The translations under genes were made by a program, and so were the position numbers. Below the pieces are notes generated by a model. That model did not search any database. It was not told the DNA's origin and saw nothing but the letters and a program-made list of their open reading frames with translations. From the NCBI RefSeq assembly GCF_002277955.1, contig NZ_CP018477.1, forward strand, positions 3,865,206-3,929,205: a DNA stretch of 64,000 bases, in the 5' to 3' direction. Positions 18,130 through 27,590 of this stretch are shown here, piece after piece; positions within the stretch are counted from its first letter, which is position 1; every line of letters starts with the position of its first letter. The stretch is from Thermogutta terrifontis (lineage in GTDB: Bacteria; Planctomycetota; Planctomycetia; Pirellulales; Thermoguttaceae).

Positions 18130-18452
18130 CGCTGCTCTCCCGACTACGAGGCTCTCAGCGTGGTCAATGGTCGAGCCCTATCCCCAACACTTTCATCCTA
18201 ATAAGGTGATTGCACGCCAAACAAGTCTCCCGCACGCGTTTTGTCGCGGCAGACCAATGCATGGCTTATACGAAAGCATCGCCCATCTTGACAAGACACA
18301 AAACATTTGCTTCTTGTCGCGGCTGATAGCACGACATGAGACGCCCCAATTTGATCTAGGAAGCCGGGCCGCTTCTTCGGTATAATCGGGCTTATTCACG
18401 CAGCAGCACAGGGAGCAGTATGCGTCCATCGCCAACCACGGAAGGAGTTACG
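18130..18452. other. Intergenic region between divergent genes
   Basis: A 323-bp gap. A perfect TATAAT occurs at 18381-18386, some 70 bp upstream of the parA start, but no matching -35 hexamer lies 16-18 bp before it. The best nearby candidate, TTGATC at 18351, is 24 bp away. I therefore list it only as a possible -10 element. Confidence 0.4.
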
Positions 18453-19274
18453 ATGCGGTCCATAGCGATCATGAATCAAAAAGGAGGCGTGGGAAAAACC
18501 ACCACCGCTGTGAATCTGGCAGCGGCCTTTGCTACCGAAGGTTTTCGCACCTGTCTCATCGATATGGATCCGCAGGCACATGCGTCATTGCATTTCGGCA
18601 TTGAACCCCAGATTGACATGCTCTCCGTCTATGACGTGCTGGTGCGCGATCGTCCGCTGGCTGACGTCCGACGTAAGATCACTGAAAACTTATGGGTTGT
18701 TCCCTCTCATCTGGATTTGGCGGCCGCCGAAGTTGAGCTGGCGGGCGTGGTGGGTCGGGAGGTCATTCTGCGCGATAAGCTTTCCGAGGATCCAGAAAAA
18801 TTCGATTTTCTGCTGGTGGATTGCCCGCCCAGCCTGGGGATTCTCACGATCAACGCGCTTGCCGCGGTCAACGAGGTGTTTATCCCGCTCCAGCCGCATT
18901 TCCTTGCCCTTCATGGGTTGAGTAAGCTTCTTCAAACAATTGAACTAGTAGCTAAACGGCTCAACAGCCGGTTGCGACTGACGGGGATTATCCTTTGCAT
19001 GTTCGACTCCCACACCCGGCTGGCGCTCGAGGTTTCCGAAGACGTGGGGGCCTTCTTCGGCAATCGCCGCGATGGACGGACTCCCTGGGCGGGCGCCCAG
19101 CTCTTTCAGACGAGAATTCGCCGGAACGTCCGGCTCGCGGAAGCTCCCAGTTTCGGGCAGTCAATCTTCCAGTACGCACCGGATTCCAACGGCGCAGAAG
19201 ACTATCGCAATCTTGCGCGAGAAATCATTGCCCAAACCATCCAGGAAAGGCACCATCTGAAACAGGCCGGATAG
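18453..19274 (+). CDS. ParA-family ATPase (Soj-like)
   Basis: A 273-residue P-loop ATPase of the MinD/ParA class. The deviant Walker A is KGGVGKTTT (residues 10-18) with signature lysine Lys10, switch I is around DMDPQAHAS, and Walker B is FLLVDCPPSLG. The ATG at 18453 follows AAGGAG (18442-18447) by five bases, which favours it over the upstream in-frame codon at 18420. There is no ParB gene next to it, so its partner is unclear; orphan ParA proteins may position cargo other than chromosomes. No helix-turn-helix is attached at the N-terminus, unlike plasmid type Ia ParA. Confidence 0.88.
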   Translation: MRSIAIMNQKGGVGKTTTAVNLAAAFATEGFRTCLIDMDPQAHASLHFGIEPQIDMLSVYDVLVRDRPLADVRRKITENLWVVPSHLDLAAAEVELAGVVGREVILRDKLSEDPEKFDFLLVDCPPSLGILTINALAAVNEVFIPLQPHFLALHGLSKLLQTIELVAKRLNSRLRLTGIILCMFDSHTRLALEVSEDVGAFFGNRRDGRTPWAGAQLFQTRIRRNVRLAEAPSFGQSIFQYAPDSNGAEDYRNLAREIIAQTIQERHHLKQAG

Positions 19275-19839
19275 CGGCGCCCGGCGGCTGTCGTAAAGCC
19301 TCCGTTATTGATCTTGGTGCCCGAGCAGGCAAGACGGAGCGATCTACCGCTCGAGGTGCTTGAACGGCCATCCAAAACCCGCACAACTGGCCTTGTTTTC
19401 ACGCGGAAAGGGCTGTCCGGTGGCAGGCGGGTGGGTGGCGGATCCTTAAGCCTTCCCTCGCTTTCAGCGCTGAGAAAAACTATAACGACAATACCAAAAA
19501 CAGCGGTTGTGCCGACGAGGTCGGCTTCGCTTGTCCGAAGTACGTACCAATAATTCCTGCTTTTCCGAACATATGAACGAACCCCCACGTTGATTTCACT
19601 CCGCAGGACCTGTTTTTGCGCTGAGTCAGCTATTCCCTGACCGATTCTCATAAATGGAGCGGAAGGCACGTTCAGTTTTCCCATGCGTGCCGCGCTTTCC
19701 TGAAGAACCGTTACGTACGCCAATTTGAATCGGGCGCAACACCGGAGACATGAAATCATCGTTCTGCCGAACACACCAAGTGATTGTCGTTTTCGAACAC
19801 GAGGTGGCAAGAAATACGCATTGCATAAGGATATCTCGG
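19275..19839. other. Intergenic region, no gene recognised
   Basis: A 565-bp gap upstream of the BBP7 protein. Short open frames in both strands lack ribosome-binding sites and family features. I see no terminator after parA and no RNA gene. Confidence 0.5.
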
Positions 19840-21381
19840 ATGAAACGAAATCGCGGTCGGTGTAACGTCCGTTTTGCGGGGTGTTTACTGGCAGGTACAG
19901 TGGTGTGGTTCATGCTCTGGGCCGGCTCCCAATGCTCGGCGCAATACGGGCTGACCGCCAGTCCTGATCTGCTCCCCATTTTGGCAGCCCCGGAGAGTGA
20001 CCCAATCTCGCCGACAACTCCTGGAAGCGGTTCCGCGGAAATGGGTTCCGCAGGGACACCGAATCTTCTACGGCTACCCCCCGTCGCGTCCAGTACCTCC
20101 GCGCCAGTCCCATCTGGCCAATTCAATTTAATCCCATCATCATCGGCCGGAGTCTCTCAACCGAACGGTCAGCCGATGCCCCCTTTGCCGCTGCCGACGC
20201 CGGAGGATACACAAACAAGCAAGAAGGAAAACCCTTACAAAACGATCGAGCCTTCCAATGGGACGTTGATCGACCGGATGTTGCACGAGGAACAGGCCAC
20301 GTGCGACCAAAATGGACGAAACGCGCGTCCACGACACATGTGGCCACATCGGAGATGGCTCCTCGAAGAGTGTGATCCACAGCCTCGTGGAGAGTGGTAT
20401 TGGGAGGGGGCAGGCCTGATTATGGGCCGCAATGATCCCAACCGGGTATGGTTCAGTTACCAGTCGAATAACAACGCCAATGAAATCATGAGCAGCGAAC
20501 AGGCTCGCACCGCCTGGCGGGGCGGTTGGCTGGCCACAGTGGGGCGTTCCTTCGCATGTGACAACTGGCGGCTGGAGGGCACATACTGGGGCCTGGCCGT
20601 TATGAAAGGCGATGCCACGGCCACACATCCGGAATTTGTCAGCAGCACACTGGATTTCACCGACGTCGTTTATGCGGATCCCACGATTCCGGGACTGCCC
20701 GTGGATCTTTTTACCGGAGCATACGAACAGGCCCTCTGGAGATCCAATGAAATCCACAATGCCGAGATCAACCTCATTCGGCACCGAATACCCTGGGAAG
20801 GTTACCGTGTGGGTGTGGACTGGTTGGTGGGCGTTCGCTATTTCCGGTTCGATGAACGGCTGACCTACGGCTCAAAACGCCACCCAAATGCTTGGGGAAG
20901 CCAGCCGGAGTTGGAGGGTTATCTCTCCGATCGGGTTGAAAACAACCTCGTGGGTGTACAACTGGGATTTGATGTGCGCTGGCCTATTTCCGATTGCCTC
21001 GTTTTGTCCTGCCGGCCGAAAGTCGGCCTGTACAACAACCACATTCACAACCGGTTTGATGCCTACCGGGGAGATGGCGAACTCTTTGCTCCCAATCCCG
21101 ATCCACCTGTAGGGACGCCTGTTCCCGGACAGTATCCCGTCGTGTCCTCAGACGATCGATTTTCCGTGCTCAGCGAAATTGAGGCATGCCTCACATGGCA
21201 GATCAATCCTCGCTGGAGTGCCTTCGTGGGCTACCGGCTTGTTGCCGTTTCGGAAATCGCGCTGGCCGACGAGCAGTATCCCTTCTATGTGGTTGATATT
21301 GTGGACGCCATCGAGCATATCGACTCAAATGGGGATCTCCTGCTCCACGGTGGTGTCGCGGGCGTGTCATTTAACTTTTGA
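19840..21381 (+). CDS. BBP7-type outer-membrane beta-barrel protein
   Basis: A 513-residue protein with a signal peptide (MKRNRG, hydrophobic core, cleavage near CSAQYG). It is followed by a low-complexity Pro/Ser-rich linker of about 150 residues and a C-terminal region of alternating aromatic strands ending in GVAGVSFNF, a final aromatic residue as in barrel proteins. Typical elements are WYWEGAGLIMGRNDPNRV near the start of the barrel, RVGVDWLVGVRYFRFDERL in the middle and VVSSDDRFSVLSEIEACL. The BBP7 family is confined mainly to Planctomycetota and has no known activity. The ATG at 19840 is chosen because the signal peptide begins there; AAGG lies nine bases upstream. It probably forms a pore or surface structure in the outer membrane. 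Confidence 0.82.
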   Translation: MKRNRGRCNVRFAGCLLAGTVVWFMLWAGSQCSAQYGLTASPDLLPILAAPESDPISPTTPGSGSAEMGSAGTPNLLRLPPVASSTSAPVPSGQFNLIPSSSAGVSQPNGQPMPPLPLPTPEDTQTSKKENPYKTIEPSNGTLIDRMLHEEQATCDQNGRNARPRHMWPHRRWLLEECDPQPRGEWYWEGAGLIMGRNDPNRVWFSYQSNNNANEIMSSEQARTAWRGGWLATVGRSFACDNWRLEGTYWGLAVMKGDATATHPEFVSSTLDFTDVVYADPTIPGLPVDLFTGAYEQALWRSNEIHNAEINLIRHRIPWEGYRVGVDWLVGVRYFRFDERLTYGSKRHPNAWGSQPELEGYLSDRVENNLVGVQLGFDVRWPISDCLVLSCRPKVGLYNNHIHNRFDAYRGDGELFAPNPDPPVGTPVPGQYPVVSSDDRFSVLSEIEACLTWQINPRWSAFVGYRLVAVSEIALADEQYPFYVVDIVDAIEHIDSNGDLLLHGGVAGVSFNF

Positions 21382-21477
21382 GCTTGACAATTGCCAAACC
21401 AGGAGACCCGAGGGGATAGCTAACCCATGCCCAGTTTTTGCAAAAAGCTACATCACGCCACGGGCAAATGTCACGTC

Positions 21478-21645
21478 GGGGCCATTCATGAAGTCCCCTA
21501 CCGTTTAACCCGCGACGGAGGCAAGCAGTTGGAATTCAGGAAAGCGGAACTGACAAGCAGATCCCCTGGGTTGAATCTCGCTCCCATGCGAGGGCCTATC
21601 GAGCTCCGCCTCCCCATCGCCGGCCGAAAAGTGGGGATGAGTGAA
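21478..21645 (+). repeat. Degenerate copy of a dispersed palindromic repeat
   Basis: A near-palindrome GGGGCCATTCATGAAGTCCCC (21478-21498) is followed, about 130 bp later, by GAAAAGTGGGGATGAGTG (21626-21643). The same two blocks, in the same order, occur at 39733 and 43042. The internal part is not conserved here. Confidence 0.5.
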
Positions 21646-21687
21646 TAGGGAATCCTTGTTTCTCGCGTATGATCACTGCGCTTTTCA

Positions 21688-22140
21688 TTATTCGTCGCTA
21701 GCTCCGTCGGTTGCGTTCGAGGGTGGCGAGAAACCAGGCGGCGGTTCATCAATGAAGTAAACATCTCGATCAGGCCGTGAGCCCGGGCAGTGGATATTGA
21801 GCATTTCCAGGGTCTCGTCGGCAGTGATGAACCGATGAGTTGTGCCAGGCGGGAGGCGGAGAAAATCACCCGGCTCCAGCCGGTAGAACTGGCCGTTGAG
21901 AACGGCTTCCCCACGACCTGATAGAACGTAATAGAACTCCTCTGCTACCCGATGGTAGCTGGTGGCCGTCGTTTGATGGGGACCGATCCATACTCGGTAG
22001 AACGTCGCGTTCAGCTCTTCCTCTGGTTCAATGAGCGACTGCAATCGGTACGGTCCCAGCAATTGCACCCCTTGCGCCGGGGAGCCCTTTCGATGGATGA
22101 TTTTGTGACGCGGCAAAGATGATGGAACCTCGTCCGGCAT
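21688..22140 (-). CDS. Cupin-domain protein
   Basis: A 150-residue single-domain cupin. The first metal-binding motif is visible as YHRVAEEFYYVLSGRGEAVLNG and the second as PPGTTHRF; the Glu/His set would bind a divalent metal. The AAGGAAG ribosome-binding site lies seven bases before the ATG at 22140, so the longer open frame is rejected. The fold tolerates many activities, such as isomerases, dioxygenases or sugar sensors, and nothing nearby points to one. Its C-terminus is short and proline-rich. Confidence 0.85.
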   Translation of the reverse strand: MPDEVPSSLPRHKIIHRKGSPAQGVQLLGPYRLQSLIEPEEELNATFYRVWIGPHQTTATSYHRVAEEFYYVLSGRGEAVLNGQFYRLEPGDFLRLPPGTTHRFITADETLEMLNIHCPGSRPDRDVYFIDEPPPGFSPPSNATDGASDE

Positions 22141-22776
22141 GTTCGCTTCCTTCTTTCTGGTGATTGAATGGCCACCAATCGTGCCGCCGCCACGACAATC
22201 ATCTTCCGCATGCAGGATCCCCGATCGAGTGGAAGCAAGCGGAGCCCGCGCGTTGTCTGCGTCAGCATCGGCGGCTGCGAAATCGTCTGTCCCGAACCCT
22301 CTTATTATGGGCACGCTGAACCGAACGCTGTTATGGTCTCTGCTGCATTCCCGCGTCACATTCGCCATGGAAGGGAAGCCGTTGCGGGAGATGCCCCTCA
22401 TTGGCGTTGACGCTGCGTCAATAGAGCGCGGGAGCTCCATTGGCTTGATCCAACCGAGATGATTTCGGTTGCTTGGGGTCGGCCCGATGAGTGGATCAAA
22501 GAGCCGCCGAATTCGGGGATGTCAAGACGCCGATCAAACGTTAGATGACAGCAAAACATTCGTGAAATGAACTGGGCGGTTGAAGGAACACCTCGTCACG
22601 GTTAAAGTGGGTTATCATTGATGTTCATCCCGCGGGCCACCATACCTGCGGTGGGTCCACTTGACTTGTTAACGTTTCATGATCGTTATCCACCTGTAAT
22701 CGTTCTGTTCCGCACGGTAGTCAGGGATTTTGTCTCGTAAAATTCCGTCTTGTAACCGAGTGAAGGAGACAAGATC
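22141..22776. other. Intergenic region, no gene recognised
   Basis: A 636-bp gap between two divergent genes. A short hairpin is present near 22453-22473 (CAACCGA and TCGGTTG) without a T-tract, so I do not call it a terminator. No RNA gene seen. Confidence 0.5.
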
Positions 22777-23910
22777 TTGAGCCCACGACGTGGAAGTTGG
22801 CATCCAGCGCAGGAAAGTGACGAAATAGTCTACGCCATCTGCAACCGGTTTCTGGAGCAGCTTGGTCAGCACTGCAGCGGCAACGCCAAGGATCAGAATG
22901 ACCGCCGTCGTGGTGCGGCTGCGGCGGTTGCAGCATGGGCGCGCAAGCATCTGGGTCGAGAAGATCTGACAAGGGAACGCATTTACCCGCTGTTCTGGGA
23001 AGCGGTGCGACGCCAGTATCTGCTTCTCTGTCCGCCCCGCGAATCGCATCTGGCATCGGAAATTCGCAAAACATTTGGTCTGGAGTCGCTTCCTGAGGAC
23101 GCCATTCAGGTGGTGAATGTCCGTGGACCGGAAGCTGCCCGAAATGTGAGCGCCGTCGCAGCGGATTTGACGTTTCAGCTCATTCATCGGCTTCGCGGCA
23201 AGAAAGAGAAGGTCCACGTGGGATTGGGGGCGGGGTATTCATCGATGATGGTAGCCCGGCGACTTGCCCAGCGGGTTTATTCTGATCTTCAGTGCCCGCC
23301 GCTCGTGCTTCATGCGATCTCGGCAGGCGGCTTTTTCATCGATCAGCCGTACAAGGCCCCTGTGACCTATTTCGGGTATTTTTCCGAAGTGATCACTCCT
23401 GTGGAGTATGTGGGGTTGTTCTCCGAGCCCCTCGTTTCCCGCGAGGAGTATGACCGGGTGCGGCAAAACCCCAGCGTGCGTCACTCGTTTGAACGGGCCA
23501 AGGAGATCGACATTGTCATCACATCCTTCGCTGCAGCTCAGGATGAGCATGGGATGCTGGGGCAGTTTTTGAAAGCACTCCAGCAAGAGGGAACCATCAC
23601 ACAGGCGCAAATCGACACAATGGTGCGGGCGGGCTGGGTGGGCGATGTGCAGTTTCGCCCTTATTCAGCGACTGGTCCCATCGTGGAAGAGTGCCCTGTT
23701 CAGGTCGTGACCCTATTTGAAATTGAGGAATTAGTCGCACTGGCCCAGCAGCCGAACAAATATGTCGTGCTCATCGCGGGGCCATGCAGTGAATGCCAGC
23801 GGCTGAAAACAGACGCGTTACGTCCCCTTTTGACAAATCCACGTCTCAGGCTGTGGACCCACCTGGTGATGGACCTGGCCACGGCTTATGACTTGCTGCG
23901 AAGTTCATAA
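22777..23910 (+). CDS. SorC-type sugar-binding domain protein without visible HTH
   Basis: A 377-residue protein that looks like the effector domain of SorC/DeoR regulators. The pattern includes a PPRESHLASEIRKTFGLES lead-in, VHVGLGAGYSS (about residues 147-156) as the phosphate-sugar loop, and a C-terminal THLVMDLATAYDLL that matches the closing motif of SorC proteins. A TTG start at 22777 is supported by AAGGAG (22763-22768) eight bases upstream. The N-terminal 80 residues are helical but have no recognisable helix-turn-helix, and C-terminal CSEC (Cys337, Cys340) is unusual. It may sense a sugar phosphate without binding DNA, or act as a sugar-phosphate enzyme. Function open. Confidence 0.6.
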   Translation: MSPRRGSWHPAQESDEIVYAICNRFLEQLGQHCSGNAKDQNDRRRGAAAAVAAWARKHLGREDLTRERIYPLFWEAVRRQYLLLCPPRESHLASEIRKTFGLESLPEDAIQVVNVRGPEAARNVSAVAADLTFQLIHRLRGKKEKVHVGLGAGYSSMMVARRLAQRVYSDLQCPPLVLHAISAGGFFIDQPYKAPVTYFGYFSEVITPVEYVGLFSEPLVSREEYDRVRQNPSVRHSFERAKEIDIVITSFAAAQDEHGMLGQFLKALQQEGTITQAQIDTMVRAGWVGDVQFRPYSATGPIVEECPVQVVTLFEIEELVALAQQPNKYVVLIAGPCSECQRLKTDALRPLLTNPRLRLWTHLVMDLATAYDLLRSS

Positions 23911-24011
23911 GCAGCTTCGCGGCGGCATATTATTTCTCGTGCGCGGCGTGAGGCTTTCCCCGGGGCCCAGAATTCGAGCGGCAGAATGCTCATCAGCCGC
24001 ATCCTATTTCG

Positions 24012-27000
24012 TCACTCTTCCCTGTTCTCCGACCTACCCTGGTCGCCAGCCTTGGGCGGTAGCGTGATGGCCCCTCCGCGTCGGCGATACAGGAGCCAGT
24101 ACACAGTGGGAATGACGACGAGTGTGAAGGTTGTCGAGGCGAAGATACCAAAGATGATCGACCAGGCAAGGCCGGAGAAAATCGGGTCAAGCGTGATGAC
24201 CCAGTTTCCCAGCAGTGTGGTGGCCGATGTCAGGAAAATTGGGCGTAGCCGAACAGCGACGCTTCGGACGATGGCCTCTTTGAGGTCATACCCATCCATC
24301 AAACTATGATGGATGAAGTCAATCAGGACCACGGAGTTTCGCACGACAATGCCGGCAAGTCCAATCATTCCAATCATGGCCGTGGCAGTGAAGAAAACGG
24401 GATTGGCAAAACCTCCCACCGGTCTATTGGTGAGGATATTGAGGAGCCAAAAGCCAGGCATGATCCCAATCATGGTCAGCGGGATTGCCAGCATGATGAT
24501 GAGCGGCAGAACCCGAGATTTTGTCTCGAACATCAGGAGAATGAAGATGACCACGAGGGCCACGCCAAATGCGATGCCTAAGTCCCGGAAGACGTCGAGA
24601 GTGATTTTCCACTCGCCTTCCCCGGCCCAAACGACGCGATAGCCGTCCGGAACGGCCCAGTAATCTCCGCCACCGGGATGGAACCAGGTGCGTTCCTGCC
24701 AGAGCCGCGGGTTGGGTTTCAAATGGGCGAGTGCCGATTGCGTCACACGATCCACTTCCATATCGATGATCGCATCGGCCGGCGGACGACCAGCGATCTC
24801 TCCATACACATACACCACCCGTTGCAGGTTCTTATGATAGATCGTCTTGTCTTCGAGCAGGGGGCTTCCGTCCGGATGGGTGGACACAAAGCCGCCCAGC
24901 GAGCCAAGTTGCACCAACTGGCCATTCTGGCCGTGGACATAAATTTCCGCGAGATCGTCCTCCGCGGAACGTTCTGAGCGTTTCAGCCGAACAATGACAG
25001 GCAATGGATTGACCTCGGAGGGAATATGGAGTTCCGTGGCGGGATAGCCGCTCAACGCCGCTTGGATCGTCTGCGCAATAACCTCTTTGGAGACTCCCGA
25101 TAACGCTGCCTTCGGCTGGTCGGTTATGAACACGCGCTTGGGCTGATCGGCTTCGGCCGAAATATCCACGTCCACCACGCCGGGCTCGCGCAACATTCGC
25201 TCTTCAACTTTCTTGGCCGCTGCAATGAGCTGGAGGTAGTCGGCGTCCGGTGGACCGTATACCTCGGCCGTGATCGTTGCGATGACGGGCGGGCCGGGCG
25301 GGACTTCCACCAGTTTGATGTTGGCGTTGGTTTCCTTCGCGATTTTTTCGATATCATGGCGAATTCGCAGGACGATCTCATGTGACTGATGGGCGCGATG
25401 ATCCTTGTGGAGAAGATTGATTCGGATATCAGCCACGTTACTCCCTTGACGCAGGAAGTAGTGCCGCACGAGTCCGTTGAAATCCATGGGAGAGGAAAGT
25501 CCCGCGTAGATCTGGAAATCTTTGACCTCGGGCAGGCCGGCCAGGTATGCGGCGACCCGCCGGGCCACGGCATCCGTTTCTTCCAGCGTTGTCCCCTCCG
25601 GCATATCAATCACCACCTGAAATTCATTCTTGTTGTCATAGGGAAGCATCTTGAGAGGGACCACCCGCAATCCCGGGAGCAGCAAGGACGCGAAAAAGAG
25701 CACGGCAACCGTGCCGACCACTCCCCAGGCCACCCACGACCGGTTCAGGATTGGACGAAACACCACACTCACAAGTCGGTACACAGGCCGTTTCGTCAAG
25801 TCATAGGAAGACTCTTCTTGGGTCTCGTGGTGCTTGGCGCCTTGGAGGGCAAACATGGCCATCCACGGCGTGATGAGAAGCGAAACAGCGAGCGACACCA
25901 GGAGAGTCACCGGCACGTTGAGCGCCATGGGCGCCATGTACGGTCCCATCATCCCTGTGATGAAAGCCATCGGTGCAAAGCTGGCCACGATGGCGAGTGT
26001 GGACATGACCAGGGCAGGCCGCACCTCCTGGACCGCCCGGAGAACGGCCGGACGGGGCGGTAATATCCGCATCGAAAAGTACCGCGCTATGTTCTCCACG
26101 TCCGTGATAGGATCATCCACGAGAAGCCCCAGAGCCAGAATGAGGGCGAAGAGCGTGACGCGGTTGATGGTGTAACCGGCAAGGTAGTTGATGAACAGCG
26201 TGACGCTGTAACAAACCGGTACCGCCAGCGCGATGACCACAGCGGCACGCCAGCCGATTGTCAGCCAGATCAAACCAATGACGGTGAGAACAGCCACAAC
26301 CAGTGCCTCAACCAGTTCGTTGACTTTTTCATTGGCCGTTTCACCATAGTCTCGCGTAATCCTGTAAAACACCCCCGCCGGGAGATGGGTCTTGGCCAGT
26401 TCGGCCATGCGCTCTTCGACAGCCCGGGCCACCCAGACGGCATTGGATCCCTTTTGTTTGGCAACTGCGATGGTCACGGCGGGATAGAAATCGACGCCGA
26501 TCTTTTCCCGGGGAGTGCGGAAATCGGCCGGTGTAATGTGCTCGATGGGAACCTCCGGGTGACGCGATGCCGGTCCGAAACCGATCCAGGTATACGATGT
26601 TGGTTCAGCAGGACCGTCGATCACCTCTGCCACGTCCTTCAGATAGACGGGCCGGTTTCCCACAACATTCACAACGAGATTCTGCAGTTCAATGGCATCC
26701 TCGACAAAGGTACCCGCCTCCACGATGAACTCTTGTCCCTGTTGATTGAAACTGCCGGCCTGAACGTTGACGTTGCTGGCACGCAGGGCCTGGGCGACCT
26801 GGAGGATGGAGGTGCTGCGGGCAGCAAGTTTAATCGGGTTGACCTCCACCCGAATTTGCCGCGGACGTCCACCCACCACGGTCACGCGGTTAGTTTGGGG
26901 AACGGCTTTCAATTCGTTCTGAAGTTGCTCCGCGAGACGCCGCAACTCGTAATCGCTGACTTTTTCTGGGTCGCGCGACCACAGCGTGATGTTGACGATC

Positions 27001-27440
27001 GGAACATCGTCAATTTCCACCGGCTTGATGACCCACGCCTGGACGCTACGCGGCGCCTCATCGATGTAGGACTGGATCTTGCTGTGGAGCTTTACGAGGG
27101 AGTCTTCTCGATCCTGACCCACATAGAACCGAACAATGAGAATCGCTTGCCCGGGACGGGACATCGAATAGACGTACTCCACGCCGTCGATTTGATAAAC
27201 AATTCGTTCCAGGCGATTGGTGATTTGCTGTTCCACTTCCTGCGCGGAGAGTCCCGGTGCCGAAATGAACACGTCCATCATCGGCACCACAATCTGTGGT
27301 TCTTCCTCGCGTGGCGTAATCCACAGCGAACCCATACCGATGATGATGGAGATAACCGTTAGCATGATCGCGGAGTCTCCTCGCAGGAAGACATCCACGA
27401 TACGCGTAAAGAACGGGACCTTTTCCTGAGGACTTGTCAC
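24012..27440 (-). CDS. RND-family efflux permease
   Basis: A 1142-residue inner-membrane proton-driven transporter of the AcrB/CzcA superfamily. The N-terminal helix follows a short cytoplasmic lead; a large periplasmic domain is followed by helices 2-6. The helix-4 motif LILALGLLVDDPITDVENI carries the Asp-Asp proton relay. Helix 10 reads GIVVRNSVVLIDF, with Arg where AcrB has Lys940. The second periplasmic domain and helices 8-12 complete the fold. The GTG at 27440 is the likely start because GGGAGG lies eight bases before it. It forms a pair with the adaptor gene upstream, 150 bp away. Substrate is unknown; no outer-membrane channel gene is adjacent. Confidence 0.85.
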   Translation of the reverse strand: MTSPQEKVPFFTRIVDVFLRGDSAIMLTVISIIIGMGSLWITPREEEPQIVVPMMDVFISAPGLSAQEVEQQITNRLERIVYQIDGVEYVYSMSRPGQAILIVRFYVGQDREDSLVKLHSKIQSYIDEAPRSVQAWVIKPVEIDDVPIVNITLWSRDPEKVSDYELRRLAEQLQNELKAVPQTNRVTVVGGRPRQIRVEVNPIKLAARSTSILQVAQALRASNVNVQAGSFNQQGQEFIVEAGTFVEDAIELQNLVVNVVGNRPVYLKDVAEVIDGPAEPTSYTWIGFGPASRHPEVPIEHITPADFRTPREKIGVDFYPAVTIAVAKQKGSNAVWVARAVEERMAELAKTHLPAGVFYRITRDYGETANEKVNELVEALVVAVLTVIGLIWLTIGWRAAVVIALAVPVCYSVTLFINYLAGYTINRVTLFALILALGLLVDDPITDVENIARYFSMRILPPRPAVLRAVQEVRPALVMSTLAIVASFAPMAFITGMMGPYMAPMALNVPVTLLVSLAVSLLITPWMAMFALQGAKHHETQEESSYDLTKRPVYRLVSVVFRPILNRSWVAWGVVGTVAVLFFASLLLPGLRVVPLKMLPYDNKNEFQVVIDMPEGTTLEETDAVARRVAAYLAGLPEVKDFQIYAGLSSPMDFNGLVRHYFLRQGSNVADIRINLLHKDHRAHQSHEIVLRIRHDIEKIAKETNANIKLVEVPPGPPVIATITAEVYGPPDADYLQLIAAAKKVEERMLREPGVVDVDISAEADQPKRVFITDQPKAALSGVSKEVIAQTIQAALSGYPATELHIPSEVNPLPVIVRLKRSERSAEDDLAEIYVHGQNGQLVQLGSLGGFVSTHPDGSPLLEDKTIYHKNLQRVVYVYGEIAGRPPADAIIDMEVDRVTQSALAHLKPNPRLWQERTWFHPGGGDYWAVPDGYRVVWAGEGEWKITLDVFRDLGIAFGVALVVIFILLMFETKSRVLPLIIMLAIPLTMIGIMPGFWLLNILTNRPVGGFANPVFFTATAMIGMIGLAGIVVRNSVVLIDFIHHSLMDGYDLKEAIVRSVAVRLRPIFLTSATTLLGNWVITLDPIFSGLAWSIIFGIFASTTFTLVVIPTVYWLLYRRRGGAITLPPKAGDQGRSENREE

Positions 27441-27590
27441 GGTCGAGCCTCCCTTTTTATGTCTGTGTAGTTTCTGGTGGCTTAAGAACTCGCCGCTTGA
27501 CCCCGATGATAAGTCCCCCGCCCACCCAGTGTGTCTCGATTTTTCTGGCTGGACACGTGATCCCCTTCCTGTGGGCAGAGTCAAGCAAAG

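Noticed and set aside
18381-18386. TATAAT upstream of parA
   Set aside because: No -35 hexamer at 16-18 bp and no extended -10; listed only as a possible element in the gap entry.
22453-22473. Hairpin CAACCGA-TCGGTTG
   Set aside because: No T-tract; not near a gene end in the right orientation.
26385-27362. A 325-codon open frame on the forward strand
   Set aside because: Antisense to the RND permease; no recognisable domain.
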